Shown: in pieces, positions 27,945-36,531 of the stretch
How the letters are laid out: each line of letters starts with the position of its first letter
Numbering within the stretch: the first letter of the stretch is position 1
Origin: Hydrococcus rivularis NIES-593
GTDB taxonomy: Bacteria; Cyanobacteriota; Cyanobacteriia; Cyanobacteriales; Microcystaceae
Assembly (NCBI RefSeq): GCF_001904635.1
Contig: NZ_MRCB01000001.1
Coordinates: 443,667-507,666, forward strand
DNA length: 64,000 nucleotides
Reading direction: 5' to 3'
Notes under the pieces: generated by a model
Seen by the model: only the letters and a program-made list of their open reading frames with translations
Databases searched by the model: none
Told to the model about the DNA's origin: nothing
Made by a program: the position numbers and the translations under genes

Positions 27945-28742
27945 CTATGCGCCAAACAAACGGCGGATACGGGTAATGAGAGTATCGTGAGCTGCCATGA
28001 GGTCGAGAAAAGGGACTTCCTCCCCTTCTAAGCGTCTGGCAATGTTGCCAAACGCTAGGGCAGGGAGAGAAGGTTTTTCGTCGAGTACTAAGGGTTCGCC
28101 TTTGTTGGTCGAGATAATAATGCGCTCGTCGTCGGGAACGATGCCTAGCAAAGGCACGACCAACAGATCTAAAATATCCTCAACGCTAATCATTTGGTTG
28201 ACCTGGATCAATTCTGGTTTGACGCGATTGACGATCAGACGAATGTTTTTGATATCTTCGGTTTCGAGCAAGCCAACTACGCGATCGGCATCTCGTACTG
28301 CTGCCATTTCGGGCGTAGTAACGATAATAGCTTCCTGTGCCGGAGCGATCGCGTTGCGGAATCCCATTTCGATTCCTGCCGGAGAGTCGATCAAAATATA
28401 GTCGTAGGTTTTGGTCAGTTGCTCTACCAAATCCTTCATTTGGTTGGGAGTGACTGCGTCTTTCGTGCGGTTTTGCGCCGCTGGCAATAACACTAGATTG
28501 GGTTGGCGCTTATCTTTGACAAGGGCTTTTTCGAGCGAGCATTCCCCTGCCAGAACATCTACTGCCGTGTAGACGACTCGTTGTTCTAACCCTAATAGCA
28601 AATCCAAGTTTCTCAGTCCGAAATCGGCATCGACTAGGGCGATTTTTTTTCCTAGTTGGGCGATTGCCGATCCCAAGTTTGCGGTAACAGTAGTTTTTCC
28701 AACCCCTCCCTTTCCGGAGGTGATGACGATAATATGACTCAT
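27945..28742 (-). CDS. minD: Septum site-determining protein MinD
   Basis: MinD is a membrane-binding ATPase of the ParA/MinD family that recruits MinC and is displaced by MinE. The 265-residue protein shows the deviant Walker A GKGGVGKTT (residues 10-18), ALVDADFGLRNLDLLLG, YILIDSPAG, and the C-terminal amphipathic membrane-targeting helix LITRIRRLFGA. It is the middle gene of minC-minD-minE; the gap to minC is a 285-base repeat-rich stretch, so minC may be expressed separately. Confidence 0.98.
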   Translation of the reverse strand: MSHIIVITSGKGGVGKTTVTANLGSAIAQLGKKIALVDADFGLRNLDLLLGLEQRVVYTAVDVLAGECSLEKALVKDKRQPNLVLLPAAQNRTKDAVTPNQMKDLVEQLTKTYDYILIDSPAGIEMGFRNAIAPAQEAIIVTTPEMAAVRDADRVVGLLETEDIKNIRLIVNRVKPELIQVNQMISVEDILDLLVVPLLGIVPDDERIIISTNKGEPLVLDEKPSLPALAFGNIARRLEGEEVPFLDLMAAHDTLITRIRRLFGA

Positions 28743-28903
28743 ATTCAGTTATCAGCGATTGGTAAACAGTAACCAGGTTATTAGAATTCGGAAGTCGGAA
28801 GTAAAGGCTTTTATGCAGGAGGCAGTTACCAGTGATTCGATGAAAGTATGAAAGGATTGGGGATTCAAATAATTCGTAATTTGTAATTCGTAATTATTTG
28901 GTG

Positions 28904-28951
28904 ATTTGTTAGTGGTTAGTAGTTAGTAGTCAGTAGTTAATTGTCTCGGAG
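28904..28951 (-). repeat. Dispersed 48-bp repeat, copy 2 (inverted)
   Basis: Reverse complement of 11564-11611 with no mismatch in 48 bases. It lies between minC and minD. The whole gap 28743-29027 is made of repeat-like words: 'attcggaagtcggaagt' (28785-28802), 'aattcgtaatttgtaattcgtaatt' near 28870-28895, this repeat, and a long pyrimidine tract (about 28952-29020). Confidence 0.85.
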
Positions 28952-29027
28952 TCTCTTCCTCTCCCGAAGCTTCCGGAAGCTCCCCCCTCTCCCCACACTT
29001 CCCACACTCTCCTCGTCCTCCTCATCT

Positions 29028-29858
29028 CTATCCTTCATACTTTGTCCCTTTCTCTACCCATCCTTTGACTTTTTGAGAGAAAGAATAGGTTTTGGCAAAA
29101 TCGATCGCGCCAGTAATACGAATGCCTTGCTGGGTCATATAGGCGACTTCTGGCTCGAATTCCTTTGGTGCTACGGCTGGCGCTCTAGCAACGACATCGG
29201 CAATTCGGAGTTGGGTGGGTTCCATTCTCAATGCCATAATTCGACATTCGCGATCGCCCTTTACTCCTGCACGAGCAATGCCTCGCAAGCTTCCCCAAAC
29301 GATAATGTCGCCGTCGGCTGCGATTTCACCTCCTGGATTGACATCTCCTACAAGGATTACTGTACCAGGATGGCGAATTGTAACGCCAGAGCGCACCGTT
29401 GTTTTCAAATAAAGCGGTTCGGCTAATGGCAAGACAACTTGAGTCGAATTAACCCCAAAAGGTTGGGTTAGGGTTTCTTGTTCTACCGAGTAGCCCGCAG
29501 TAGCGGCTGCCACTGCGGTTTGACGGCGACTGGTACGAACGCACTTTAGCAGAAGTCGTTCTTCTTTGAGGGCTTCCGCGATCGCCTGTAGCTGTCTGCC
29601 GTCGAGCAGACGATCTTGGGCGACGAGATAAACGACCGTTCCTGCTTGAGTGGCGCGATCGTTACTCTTGAGACAGTACTTGATCTGCTGCCAAGTTTGC
29701 GACCAATCGTTGCTCTCCTCTTTTTGAGGGAGCGTTGGCAACACTAACAGCAGTTTCTCGCCCTCTCTTTTGAGATGAACTTGCGAGTAGCGTTCGAGAG
29801 GAAAGGGTGAAGGTTCTTCTTGGGAATCGGTTAACGGGAGTACGCGATCGGAAGACAT
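29028..29858 (-). CDS. minC: Septum site-determining protein MinC
   Basis: MinC, brought to the membrane by MinD, blocks FtsZ polymerisation away from midcell. The 276-residue protein has a variable N-terminal domain with VYLVAQDRLLDGRQLQAIAEAL and the conserved C-terminal beta-helix: TVRSGVTIRHPGTVILVGDVNPGGEIAADGDIIVWGSLRGIARAG and ALRMEPTQLRIADVVAR. An acidic and proline-rich start is normal in cyanobacterial MinC. Confidence 0.95.
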   Translation of the reverse strand: MSSDRVLPLTDSQEEPSPFPLERYSQVHLKREGEKLLLVLPTLPQKEESNDWSQTWQQIKYCLKSNDRATQAGTVVYLVAQDRLLDGRQLQAIAEALKEERLLLKCVRTSRRQTAVAAATAGYSVEQETLTQPFGVNSTQVVLPLAEPLYLKTTVRSGVTIRHPGTVILVGDVNPGGEIAADGDIIVWGSLRGIARAGVKGDRECRIMALRMEPTQLRIADVVARAPAVAPKEFEPEVAYMTQQGIRITGAIDFAKTYSFSQKVKGWVEKGTKYEG

Positions 29859-29950
29859 TTGATGAGAGTCAATTGACTAAACGACATCCTAGCGCAATAT
29901 GGGTCTTCAGTTGCCAATTATGAAATTTTAATTTTTAGCAATGGCGAGCT

Positions 29951-31267
29951 TCAGCGATTCAAACGGCGATAAACCGTTACCAATCCTTGCGCGTCGCCAA
30001 CATTACCAGGAAATAAAACCACCGGAAGATCGGGAAATAGGGGATGCTCGGCGGAAGTGCGTACCATCGAACATCCCGGCAAAATTTGACCGAGCAACCG
30101 CGCTGCGGTCAAGCTCAGTCCCTTACTCAGTACGTCATTCGAGGTAATCCCTCCTTTGCTGATGAGAAAGCCAATGTCTGAAGGCAATCCTTGCACTACG
30201 TCCATCAATAGCGAAGAAACGACAATGCCAAAGTCCAAACGTTCTTGTACGGTTTCAAAGGCAAGTTCTTGGCGACTCGTATAGACGACGGGCGTTTTAC
30301 CCGCTCGATGAACTTCTTTGACTCGTTGCAGCGTTTGCGTCAATAGAGTCTCTCTTTGAGAGGGATCGTTTCGCAATTGCGTTACATCAACTTCGATCCC
30401 GACTGTGGTGAGTTCTTTGAGTAATTGTTCTAATTGCTGAGTCGTTTTCTTAACGTGAGACCCTACTATCACCGCGCCCGGTTTAGCAGTCGGTTTGTAC
30501 TTCGCCATGTCTTCTGGGGCGATGGGTTGTTTGCCCAGTTGCGCGAGAGAAGTGAGGATACTCGCGGCGCTGCGAAACAAAAATCGTTTTCCCGACGCTG
30601 CTGCCGCCAGAATATCTGCGGCAAATCGATCTAAATCGGCTTGAGTTTCTCCATCTACAACAGCGCAGCGATTGTCCTTTAAATTCATCAGGCGCTCTAG
30701 CGTTCCCTGACGAATATCCGCCAGTAAAAAGCGTTCTACCTCGCTCGCTTTGATGCGACCTTTGGTTTTTTCTTCCACGTAGTCGGGCAGGTAGCTGTGG
30801 TGATAGCCAAACACCGAATCGCGGGCAAATTCTGTTTTGTGGACGGGCGTTTCTACGCCATCGACTATTAGATAATGAATGCTATCGCGGGTGATTCGTC
30901 CTCCCTCAAAAAAAGCGGGGATGAGAAAATGCGCGTCGAACCCCCCCAGTTCTTCGGCAATGACATCGGTTTCGATGGGATAATGTCCCCGCAACGTTGA
31001 GTCAGAGCGACTGACAACTAGAAACTCTTCGATTTTTTCGGTTTCGATCGCAATTTTTAGATTGTGGCAGACTTCTCGCGTAACGCTAGCCGCTTTGTCT
31101 GGCGTTAAAGCTCTCGTGTTAGTTAGGACGAAGAATATTGGAGAATCATCCGCTAGTCCCAACCTAAGAGTTTCTACGTCCCAACGCATTAACAGCAAGC
31201 AACTGTGGACGGTTTGAGACCCAGTAGGATCGTCGTCAAGGACAATAATTTTGGGTTTGCTATTCAT
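29951..31267 (-). CDS. Four-carbon acid sugar kinase family protein (DUF1537)
   Basis: A 438-residue protein of the DUF1537 family, which includes kinases for four-carbon acid sugars such as D-threonate and 3-oxo-tetronates. The N-terminal substrate domain has VLDDDPTGSQTVHSCLLL, VLTNTRALTPDKA, VVSRSDSTLRGHYPIETDV and IPAFFEGGRIT; the C-terminal nucleotide domain has VIVGSHVKKTTQQL, and GLPSDIGFLISKGGITSNDVL near the end. No matching dehydrogenase or aldolase is adjacent, so the substrate is open. Confidence 0.9.
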   Translation of the reverse strand: MNSKPKIIVLDDDPTGSQTVHSCLLLMRWDVETLRLGLADDSPIFFVLTNTRALTPDKAASVTREVCHNLKIAIETEKIEEFLVVSRSDSTLRGHYPIETDVIAEELGGFDAHFLIPAFFEGGRITRDSIHYLIVDGVETPVHKTEFARDSVFGYHHSYLPDYVEEKTKGRIKASEVERFLLADIRQGTLERLMNLKDNRCAVVDGETQADLDRFAADILAAAASGKRFLFRSAASILTSLAQLGKQPIAPEDMAKYKPTAKPGAVIVGSHVKKTTQQLEQLLKELTTVGIEVDVTQLRNDPSQRETLLTQTLQRVKEVHRAGKTPVVYTSRQELAFETVQERLDFGIVVSSLLMDVVQGLPSDIGFLISKGGITSNDVLSKGLSLTAARLLGQILPGCSMVRTSAEHPLFPDLPVVLFPGNVGDAQGLVTVYRRLNR

Positions 31268-31355
31268 TGTTTATGTGCAAAACTAGCCTGGATTATTGTC
31301 TCATGTTTGCATAATCTCAAGACGAGCCGACGATTAATCCTACTGGTTGTTGGTA

Positions 31356-31520
31356 TTATTCCTCCTGATTTTCGGTAGAACTGTTATTAGTGCTGCTGCT
31401 ACGACTGGAACGGTCATAACGTCTGCGAGAAAAACGTCCGGTTCCCGATTTATTAAACTGACGAGCATAGGCTTTGTTGCGCTCGGCTTTTTCTTTTTTT
31501 AAGTTACGGCGTTTAGCCAC
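31356..31520 (-). CDS. Small highly basic protein
   Basis: A 54-residue protein, start GTG at 31520, chosen because GAGG stands about 5 bases upstream. The product (VAKRRNLKKEKAERNKAYAR, then a tail rich in Arg, Ser and Asn) is strongly basic in its first 40 residues, with an acidic end. I believe similar short proteins are conserved in cyanobacteria, but I cannot name a function; nucleic-acid or ribosome association would fit the charge. It lies behind the RRM gene on the same strand, after a hairpin that could be an attenuator. Confidence 0.65.
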   Translation of the reverse strand: MAKRRNLKKEKAERNKAYARQFNKSGTGRFSRRRYDRSSRSSSTNNSSTENQEE

Positions 31521-31540
31521 GATTACCTCATTAAAACGAC

Positions 31541-31590
31541 AAAAAACCTCTGGTATCAGTTTTTTCAACCCAGTCTAAATCTTCCAGAGG
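31541..31590 (-). terminator. Candidate terminator/attenuator after the RRM gene
   Basis: On the minus strand CCTCTGG and CCAGAGG (7 bp, 30-base loop) are followed by TTTTTTGTCG. It stands between the RRM gene and the small basic gene, about 20 bases before that gene's start. The long loop makes it less certain than the ndhD terminator. Confidence 0.5.
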
Positions 31591-31653
31591 CATCTCTAGA
31601 TTTAGATGTTGTTATGTTAGCTTGACTACCGGAAAACGATCGGCAAAATTTTC

Positions 31654-31935
31654 CTAGTATCGAGCGCGATAGCTGCCCCTATTTGGGTTATCCTCTCTAG
31701 GTCTGGCTTTGTTGACTCGTAATTGTCGTCCCATTAACTCAGTCCCGTCAAGATCTCGAATGGCTTGCTCTTCTTGGTCTTCTGATGACAGATCGACGAA
31801 AGCAAACCCTCTCATTCGCCCAGTTTCTCGGTCTAGAGGAAGCACGACTTTCTTAACTGTACCGTACTCGGCAAAGATTTCTTCTAAGTCTTCTTTAGCC
31901 GCTTGGTGGGATATGTTACCTACGAAAATAGTCAC
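31654..31935 (-). CDS. RNA-binding protein with one RRM domain (Rbp family)
   Basis: A 93-residue glycine-poor RRM protein of the cyanobacterial Rbp family. The RNP2 motif IFVGNIS and RNP1 motif RGFAFVDL are intact, and the tail (RPREDNPNRGSYRARY) is basic. These proteins are usually cold- or stress-induced, bind RNA, and some localise photosystem mRNAs. The start is GTG at 31935, with GGAG about 8 bases upstream, giving VTIFVGNIS; a longer frame from ATG 31995 would add 20 unlike residues. A 9-bp hairpin touches the ribosome-binding site. Confidence 0.92.
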   Translation of the reverse strand: MTIFVGNISHQAAKEDLEEIFAEYGTVKKVVLPLDRETGRMRGFAFVDLSSEDQEEQAIRDLDGTELMGRQLRVNKARPREDNPNRGSYRARY

Positions 31936-31946
31936 GAACGTTTCTC

Positions 31947-31973
31947 CATCTGAACGATTGCAGGGTTCAGATG
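31947..31973 (-). promoter_or_regulatory. Hairpin at the ribosome-binding site of the RRM gene
   Basis: In the mRNA sense CATCTGAAC and GTTCAGATG form a perfect 9-bp stem with a 9-base loop. The last base of the 3' arm is the first G of the GGAG ribosome-binding site. Such a position can tune translation with temperature or with bound protein. Confidence 0.55.
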
Positions 31974-32913
31974 AAGCTCGGCTAGCGATGCTCAAAAACT
32001 CTTCCGAGACAAATTTTTAAAAATTTCCTCGAATTTGGCGCGAAAAAGTCCGCACAGATTAATGAACCACTAATGAAACCGAACTTGCATCTAGAATATA
32101 CACTTGTCCAGTTTAATACTTAATTCCTCTCTTGGGTTGAGAAAATTGCCTAGAAATTCTTATCGCCCCGTTCGACAGCTCTTTTTGAATCGGGACTCAA
32201 GAGTCGTAGTCTCGGCTTGACAATTCCTGGATTGAAAAGGTGGTCTTGAATTCATCAGCAGATTGCATCACCTACTTGAGCGCTACTCAAGCCAGACTAA
32301 CTTAGTCTAAGCAAATTCATGCAAAGATCGTTCTTTAGATAGATTTTTTACTTTTAAGTATCGTTAATCTATTCTGCATTCATAAGAATCGCTCTCTGTG
32401 TCAAATTTGTCTTTGGCTTAAGCAGAAATTTTTTTCAACTTGACGACCATTTGGCGATCGCCACAATGATTGCAAAAACTCTAAAGATCTACGATCGTTC
32501 GATCTTCTTTTGCTTGGTTTGAAAAGATTAAAATGTGATTCTGCCAGGCTGGGCTTTCTTCTTCCAATTTATATCATTTAGATTTTCTATATTTTTATTG
32601 ATTCGTTAGGAGAAACCCTTTATTTTAAGAGATTTATGTTATATCCTTAATGAGGAACAATTAGTTCCATTCTCAATATTGCCTATATACCCAAGATGAG
32701 TTTTATAGTCAGTTACAAAAAAATTTTTGGGTTCGCTATTCGTTGCAAAATTTAACAAAGAGACTGACCGCCTTATCCGACTTAAATACCCTAACCTACT
32801 GTTAAAGTGCGCTCTCTCAAGAATTAATAATTAGGCGGTATCATTTTGAAAAACTGTTACATACTTTATTTTAGAGAAAAGCTAAGAGACGCACTAAAGC
32901 CAAGCAAGCGATG
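31974..32913. other. Long non-coding gap between the RRM gene and the export cluster
   Basis: No frame above about 40 codons with a ribosome-binding site is visible. The part near 31974-32130 should hold the RRM promoter and leader. Small hairpins occur, for example GGAAC-aatta-GTTCC near 32655. The segment is A/T-rich and is the largest apparently gene-free stretch of the window. Confidence 0.6.
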
Positions 32914-32950
32914 CGCCCAGGTTTGGTGCCGTTAACACTAAACCTAGGCG
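32914..32950 (+). promoter_or_regulatory. Strong hairpin ahead of a short SD-led frame
   Basis: CGCCCAGGTTTGGTG and CACTAAACCTAGGCG form a 15-bp stem with one mismatch and one G-U pair and a 7-base loop. It lies 55 bases upstream of the short frame at 33005 and could be part of a leader RNA, an attenuator or a small RNA. No T tract follows. Confidence 0.6.
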
Positions 32951-33004
32951 ACTTTCCCCTTGTTTCGATCCCTCAAGATGCAATCACAAGGAGATACAAA
33001 GATT

Positions 33005-33121
33005 ATGGCACAGTTTATTTTTTTCATCTCAAAACCTACACTGGGCAAAAGTTTTACATCGAACGACGATCTTGTTCGCTCGAACTCTAGCTCCCCGTTA
33101 CAAACGCGCAGAAAAATTTGA
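33005..33121 (+). CDS. Possible 38-residue peptide gene ahead of the export cluster
   Basis: ATG at 33005 is preceded by a near-perfect Shine-Dalgarno AAGGAGAT with 9-base spacing, one of the best in the window. The frame encodes MAQFIFFISKPTLGK followed by a polar Ser/Asn/Arg-rich tail and stops at 33121. It has no double-glycine motif. It could be a leader peptide or a small translated gene; I do not recognise it. It shares the 13-base word TACATCGAACGAC with the untranslated region just downstream. Confidence 0.4.
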   Translation: MAQFIFFISKPTLGKSFTSNDDLVRSNSSSPLQTRRKI

Positions 33122-33178
33122 GGGGACTTAGAAAGAAACTTTTCTAAACATAGCCTTATATAGGCTCAGGCAGAAATT

Positions 33179-33246
33179 GTACATCGAACGACACCCTGTT
33201 TGGCTGTCAGTGGGTTTTAGTTTCGATTCATCCTGTGTCGATGTAC
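33179..33246 (+). repeat. Inverted and direct repeats upstream of the HetC-like gene
   Basis: TACATCGAACGAC occurs at 33055-33067 and again at 33180-33192. GTACATCGA (33179-33187) is matched by its complement TCGATGTAC (33238-33246), so a long stem-loop can form about 80 bases before the HetC-like start. TTTGGCTGTCAG and TTTGGCTGACAG (one difference) also recur nearby. No coding meaning is seen for the second copy. Confidence 0.6.
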
Positions 33247-33326
33247 TTCTTTTGGCTGACAGAAGCCTTTGGCGATTTTAATGCCAGAGAGTTTTAGAGT
33301 TCTATTGCTGCAAGAAAGTTAAAAAA

Positions 33327-36300
33327 ATGAAACAAAATTCAAGCTTGCCAAGAGAGCCTTTCCTGGTTAGCTCAAAAGATACGGCTCGGCTACAGCAAAT
33401 ACTTTCAAAACAGTTAAGACTCCCTTCGGAAGAGGAAGCACTCATCTCGGATTTGGGCAAAGCGTTTGAGATGGTTGAGTTCGAGCTAGGCAATTCGCTG
33501 ACAATTTCCTCCGCGAGTCGATCGCGCAATGACGTTCAGACGGAAAACAATTCCCAATATTTTTACGTAGTCTGTCAAGGACAAGTCCGATTGCTCGGCT
33601 TTGACGCACAGCAGGAAAGGGAAGTGTCCGCACAGTTGTTAGGGGAGGGGAAATCCTTTGGGGGCGACTCTTTGTTTGGCGAGATGTCCTTGCCTTATCG
33701 AGCGATGGCAGCCAGTCCGACTCAAGTTGCTAGAATCGCGATCGCACAGTTGCAACCTTGGCTTAAAAAGCTACCCTCACTTTCAAGCTACTGGCTTGCC
33801 GAAACCCAACATCGGCAAGCCTTAATCTTTTTTAAAACACTGACTGCCTTGGGAACGCTCTCCAGTCGCAGGCTCCAGCAACTCTTGCCCTGTCTAGTAG
33901 AAAAACGCATTGCAGCAGGAGAGTTCCTCGCGCGAGCAACCCCTTCAGATTCCGGTCGCTACTGGCTGCGCAGCGGTCGGATTCGGTCTCAACCGCTAGA
34001 GATAGGAAGTTCTTGGGGATATCCAGAGCCGATCCCAGCCGATTGGGTTGCCCAGACTGATTTGCTAGTCTATCAGCTCCCTAAAGCCCATTGGGAAACT
34101 GTACGTGCGCTCGATCCCCAGCTGGCTGCTGCGTTGGGAGAAAAGTCTTCCTCCGCAGAAATAGCCGCTCCTAACGGACACGAACCCGATGCGGGAGAAA
34201 TGGTTTTCTCCGCTCCCCCAGAACCCGATCGCGATCGCATAGATTCACAAGCCATTGAATTTCCTCAACCCTCAAAGCACCGTCGCTGGTTTGATAGAGG
34301 TTGCCCCTTCGTCGAGCAGCAAAGCTCCTCAGACTGCGGGGCGGCTTGCCTAGCAGCGATTAGCCAGTACTGGGGCAAGCATTTCAGCCTGAATTCCCTA
34401 CGCAATCTAGCCGGGATCGGACGTGCCGGCGCTTCTCTAAAAGGATTAGCCAAAGCGGCAGATAGCCTGGGATATCAAGCTCGACCCGTGCGAGCGAGTT
34501 TGAGCCGCCTGCTGGAGCAAGATTTCCCCTGGATTGCCCACTGGCAAGGCGATCACTATATCGTGGTCGATCGCATTAAGGGAGACAGGGTTCTAGTCGT
34601 CGATCCCGCGCGGGGCAAACGCTGGCTGTCTAGAGGGGAGTTTCTCTCCGGCTGGACGGGCTATGCGCTGCTGCTAGAGCCAACGGAACGCTTATATGCA
34701 ACCCCTGACGAGAAGCGCACCCTAAGTCGATTTTTGAGCGTGCTCTTGCCCTATCGCACTTTGGGCGTGCAAATTATCTTGGCTTCGGTGCTGATCCAGA
34801 TTCTCGGTCTGGTTAGTCCCTTGTTTACCCAAGTCATTCTCGACCAAGTGGTAGTCAACAAAAGCCAAGTAACATTAAACTTTTTTATTGCGATCGCGCT
34901 GCTTTGCGGGCTTTGGAGCATCGGTTTGTCCTCAGTCCGGCAATACCTGCTCAGTTATTTGTCGATCCGATTAGACCTCAGCTTGATTGGCGGTTTTATC
35001 AAACATGCGCTGACTCTGCCTCTCAAATTCTTTGAATCGCGCCGCGTGGGGGACATCCTCTCGCGGGTTCAAGAAAATCAAAAGATTCAACGTTTCCTAA
35101 TCCAGCAAGTCCTCTTGGCTTGGTTAAATTTCGTTACGGGATTCGTCTATTTAGGGCTGATGCTCTATTACAATTGGCGGCTTACTCTTCTGATCCTAGC
35201 CCTGATCCCGCCGATCGCAATTTTGACCCTGGTGGCAACCCCACTCCTGCGTAAAATATCGCGAGAATTTTTCAACGCCCTAGAGAATCAAAATTCAACC
35301 CTGGTAGAAATGATGACGGGGGTAGCTACGATCAAAGCTGCTGCTGCCGAGCCAGAAGTGCGCTGGCGTTGGGAAGGGCGGCTGACCGAGCAACTGAACG
35401 TGCAATTTAGCGGGCAAAAAGTCGGGATTAATTTGGGAGTTCTCAGCGGGCTGATTAATTCCCTCGGCAGTCTTGCCTTGTTGTGGTACGGTGCAACGCT
35501 GGTGATTCAAGACCAACTCACCATCGGTCAGTTGGTTGCCTTCAACATGATGATCGGTCGAGTAATCAGCCCAGTGCTGACCCTGACAGACCTCTGGGAC
35601 GAACTGCAAGAAGTTCTGATCTCGGTAGAGCGGCTCAACGATGTTTTTGATACCAAGTCAGAAGACCCTCCCGGAGCGCAAATGTTGGTTTTGCCGACCC
35701 TGCGGGGCGAGGTGCGATTCGAGGATGTTACCTTTCGCTACGATAGCGACGAGGAGCGCAATACGCTCCAGAATCTTTCTTTTGAAGCGAAACCGGGACA
35801 GACGATCGCGATCGTGGGACGCAGCGGTTCGGGGAAGACGACTTTGATTAAGCTATTACAAGCCTTATATCGACCTACTAGCGGTCGCATCTGGATCGAC
35901 GAACACGACATCCGTCATGTTTCTCCCCAGTCGCTGCGATCGCGACTGGGCGTAGTGCCTCAGGAGTGTTTTCTATTCTCCGGCACCATTTTGGAAAACA
36001 TTACCTTCTTTCGACCCGAATACACGCTAGAGCAAGCCATTGAGGTCGCCAAACTGGCCGAGGCACATGCTTTTATCCAATCAATGCCCTTGGGATACAA
36101 CACCAAAGTCGGGGAGCGCGGAGTTAATCTCTCTGGCGGACAGCGACAGCGAATTGCCATTGCCCGCGCCCTGTTGGGAAACCCGCGCATTCTCATTTTG
36201 GATGAAGCTACCAGTTCCCTCGATACCGAGTCCGAGCGGCGCTTTCAGCAAAATCTCGCTCGCATGAGCCGCGATCGCACGACCTTTATCGTTGCCCACC

Positions 36301-36437
36301 GCCTTTCGACAGTACGCCATGCCGACCGCGTTCTAGTGCTAGATCGAGGCGTTCTTGTCGAGCAAGGCACCCACGCAGAACTAATGGCACGACAGGGACT
36401 TTACTACCACTTAGCGCAGCAGCAGCTCGATCTTTAA
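33327..36437 (+). CDS. HetC-like peptidase-containing ABC exporter with cNMP-like N-terminus
   Basis: A 1036-residue bacteriocin-type exporter. Residues about 1-300 look like one or two cyclic-nucleotide-binding-type barrels (YFYVVCQGQVRLLGF, LLGEGKSFGGDSLFGEM). A C39 peptidase follows with catalytic Cys337 (SSSDCGAACLA), His in GDHYIVVDRI and Asp in VVDPARGK. Then come a six-helix ABC domain and an NBD with GRSGSGKTTL, LSGGQRQRIAIARAL, ILILDEATSSLD and an H-loop. C39 domains cut leaders after double glycine while the substrate is exported. This build is that of Anabaena HetC. A GG-leader peptide, a membrane-fusion protein and a HetP-like protein follow. Confidence 0.93.
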   Translation: MKQNSSLPREPFLVSSKDTARLQQILSKQLRLPSEEEALISDLGKAFEMVEFELGNSLTISSASRSRNDVQTENNSQYFYVVCQGQVRLLGFDAQQEREVSAQLLGEGKSFGGDSLFGEMSLPYRAMAASPTQVARIAIAQLQPWLKKLPSLSSYWLAETQHRQALIFFKTLTALGTLSSRRLQQLLPCLVEKRIAAGEFLARATPSDSGRYWLRSGRIRSQPLEIGSSWGYPEPIPADWVAQTDLLVYQLPKAHWETVRALDPQLAAALGEKSSSAEIAAPNGHEPDAGEMVFSAPPEPDRDRIDSQAIEFPQPSKHRRWFDRGCPFVEQQSSSDCGAACLAAISQYWGKHFSLNSLRNLAGIGRAGASLKGLAKAADSLGYQARPVRASLSRLLEQDFPWIAHWQGDHYIVVDRIKGDRVLVVDPARGKRWLSRGEFLSGWTGYALLLEPTERLYATPDEKRTLSRFLSVLLPYRTLGVQIILASVLIQILGLVSPLFTQVILDQVVVNKSQVTLNFFIAIALLCGLWSIGLSSVRQYLLSYLSIRLDLSLIGGFIKHALTLPLKFFESRRVGDILSRVQENQKIQRFLIQQVLLAWLNFVTGFVYLGLMLYYNWRLTLLILALIPPIAILTLVATPLLRKISREFFNALENQNSTLVEMMTGVATIKAAAAEPEVRWRWEGRLTEQLNVQFSGQKVGINLGVLSGLINSLGSLALLWYGATLVIQDQLTIGQLVAFNMMIGRVISPVLTLTDLWDELQEVLISVERLNDVFDTKSEDPPGAQMLVLPTLRGEVRFEDVTFRYDSDEERNTLQNLSFEAKPGQTIAIVGRSGSGKTTLIKLLQALYRPTSGRIWIDEHDIRHVSPQSLRSRLGVVPQECFLFSGTILENITFFRPEYTLEQAIEVAKLAEAHAFIQSMPLGYNTKVGERGVNLSGGQRQRIAIARALLGNPRILILDEATSSLDTESERRFQQNLARMSRDRTTFIVAHRLSTVRHADRVLVLDRGVLVEQGTHAELMARQGLYYHLAQQQLDL

Positions 36438-36470
36438 AATCCACGACATTAGTCATTGGTCAGTAGTAGT

Positions 36471-36497
36471 ACAAATGACAAGTGACAAATGACAAGT
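36471..36497 (+). repeat. Short tandem heptamer repeat, ACAARTG type
   Basis: ACAAATG-ACAAGTG-ACAAATG-ACAAG lies in the 94-base gap between the exporter and the REC-HlyD gene. It belongs to the same heptamer family as 11606-11626. It separates two genes that would otherwise be close enough for one operon. Confidence 0.75.
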
Positions 36498-36531
36498 TAA
36501 TCAAATCGCGTAAATAATAAAAAGGTTTTCT

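Noticed and set aside
33180-33300. Second copy of the short SD-led frame
   Set aside because: The repeat word TACATCGAACGAC continues in the same reading frame, but an upstream TAG and the lack of a start codon and SD rule out a coding copy.
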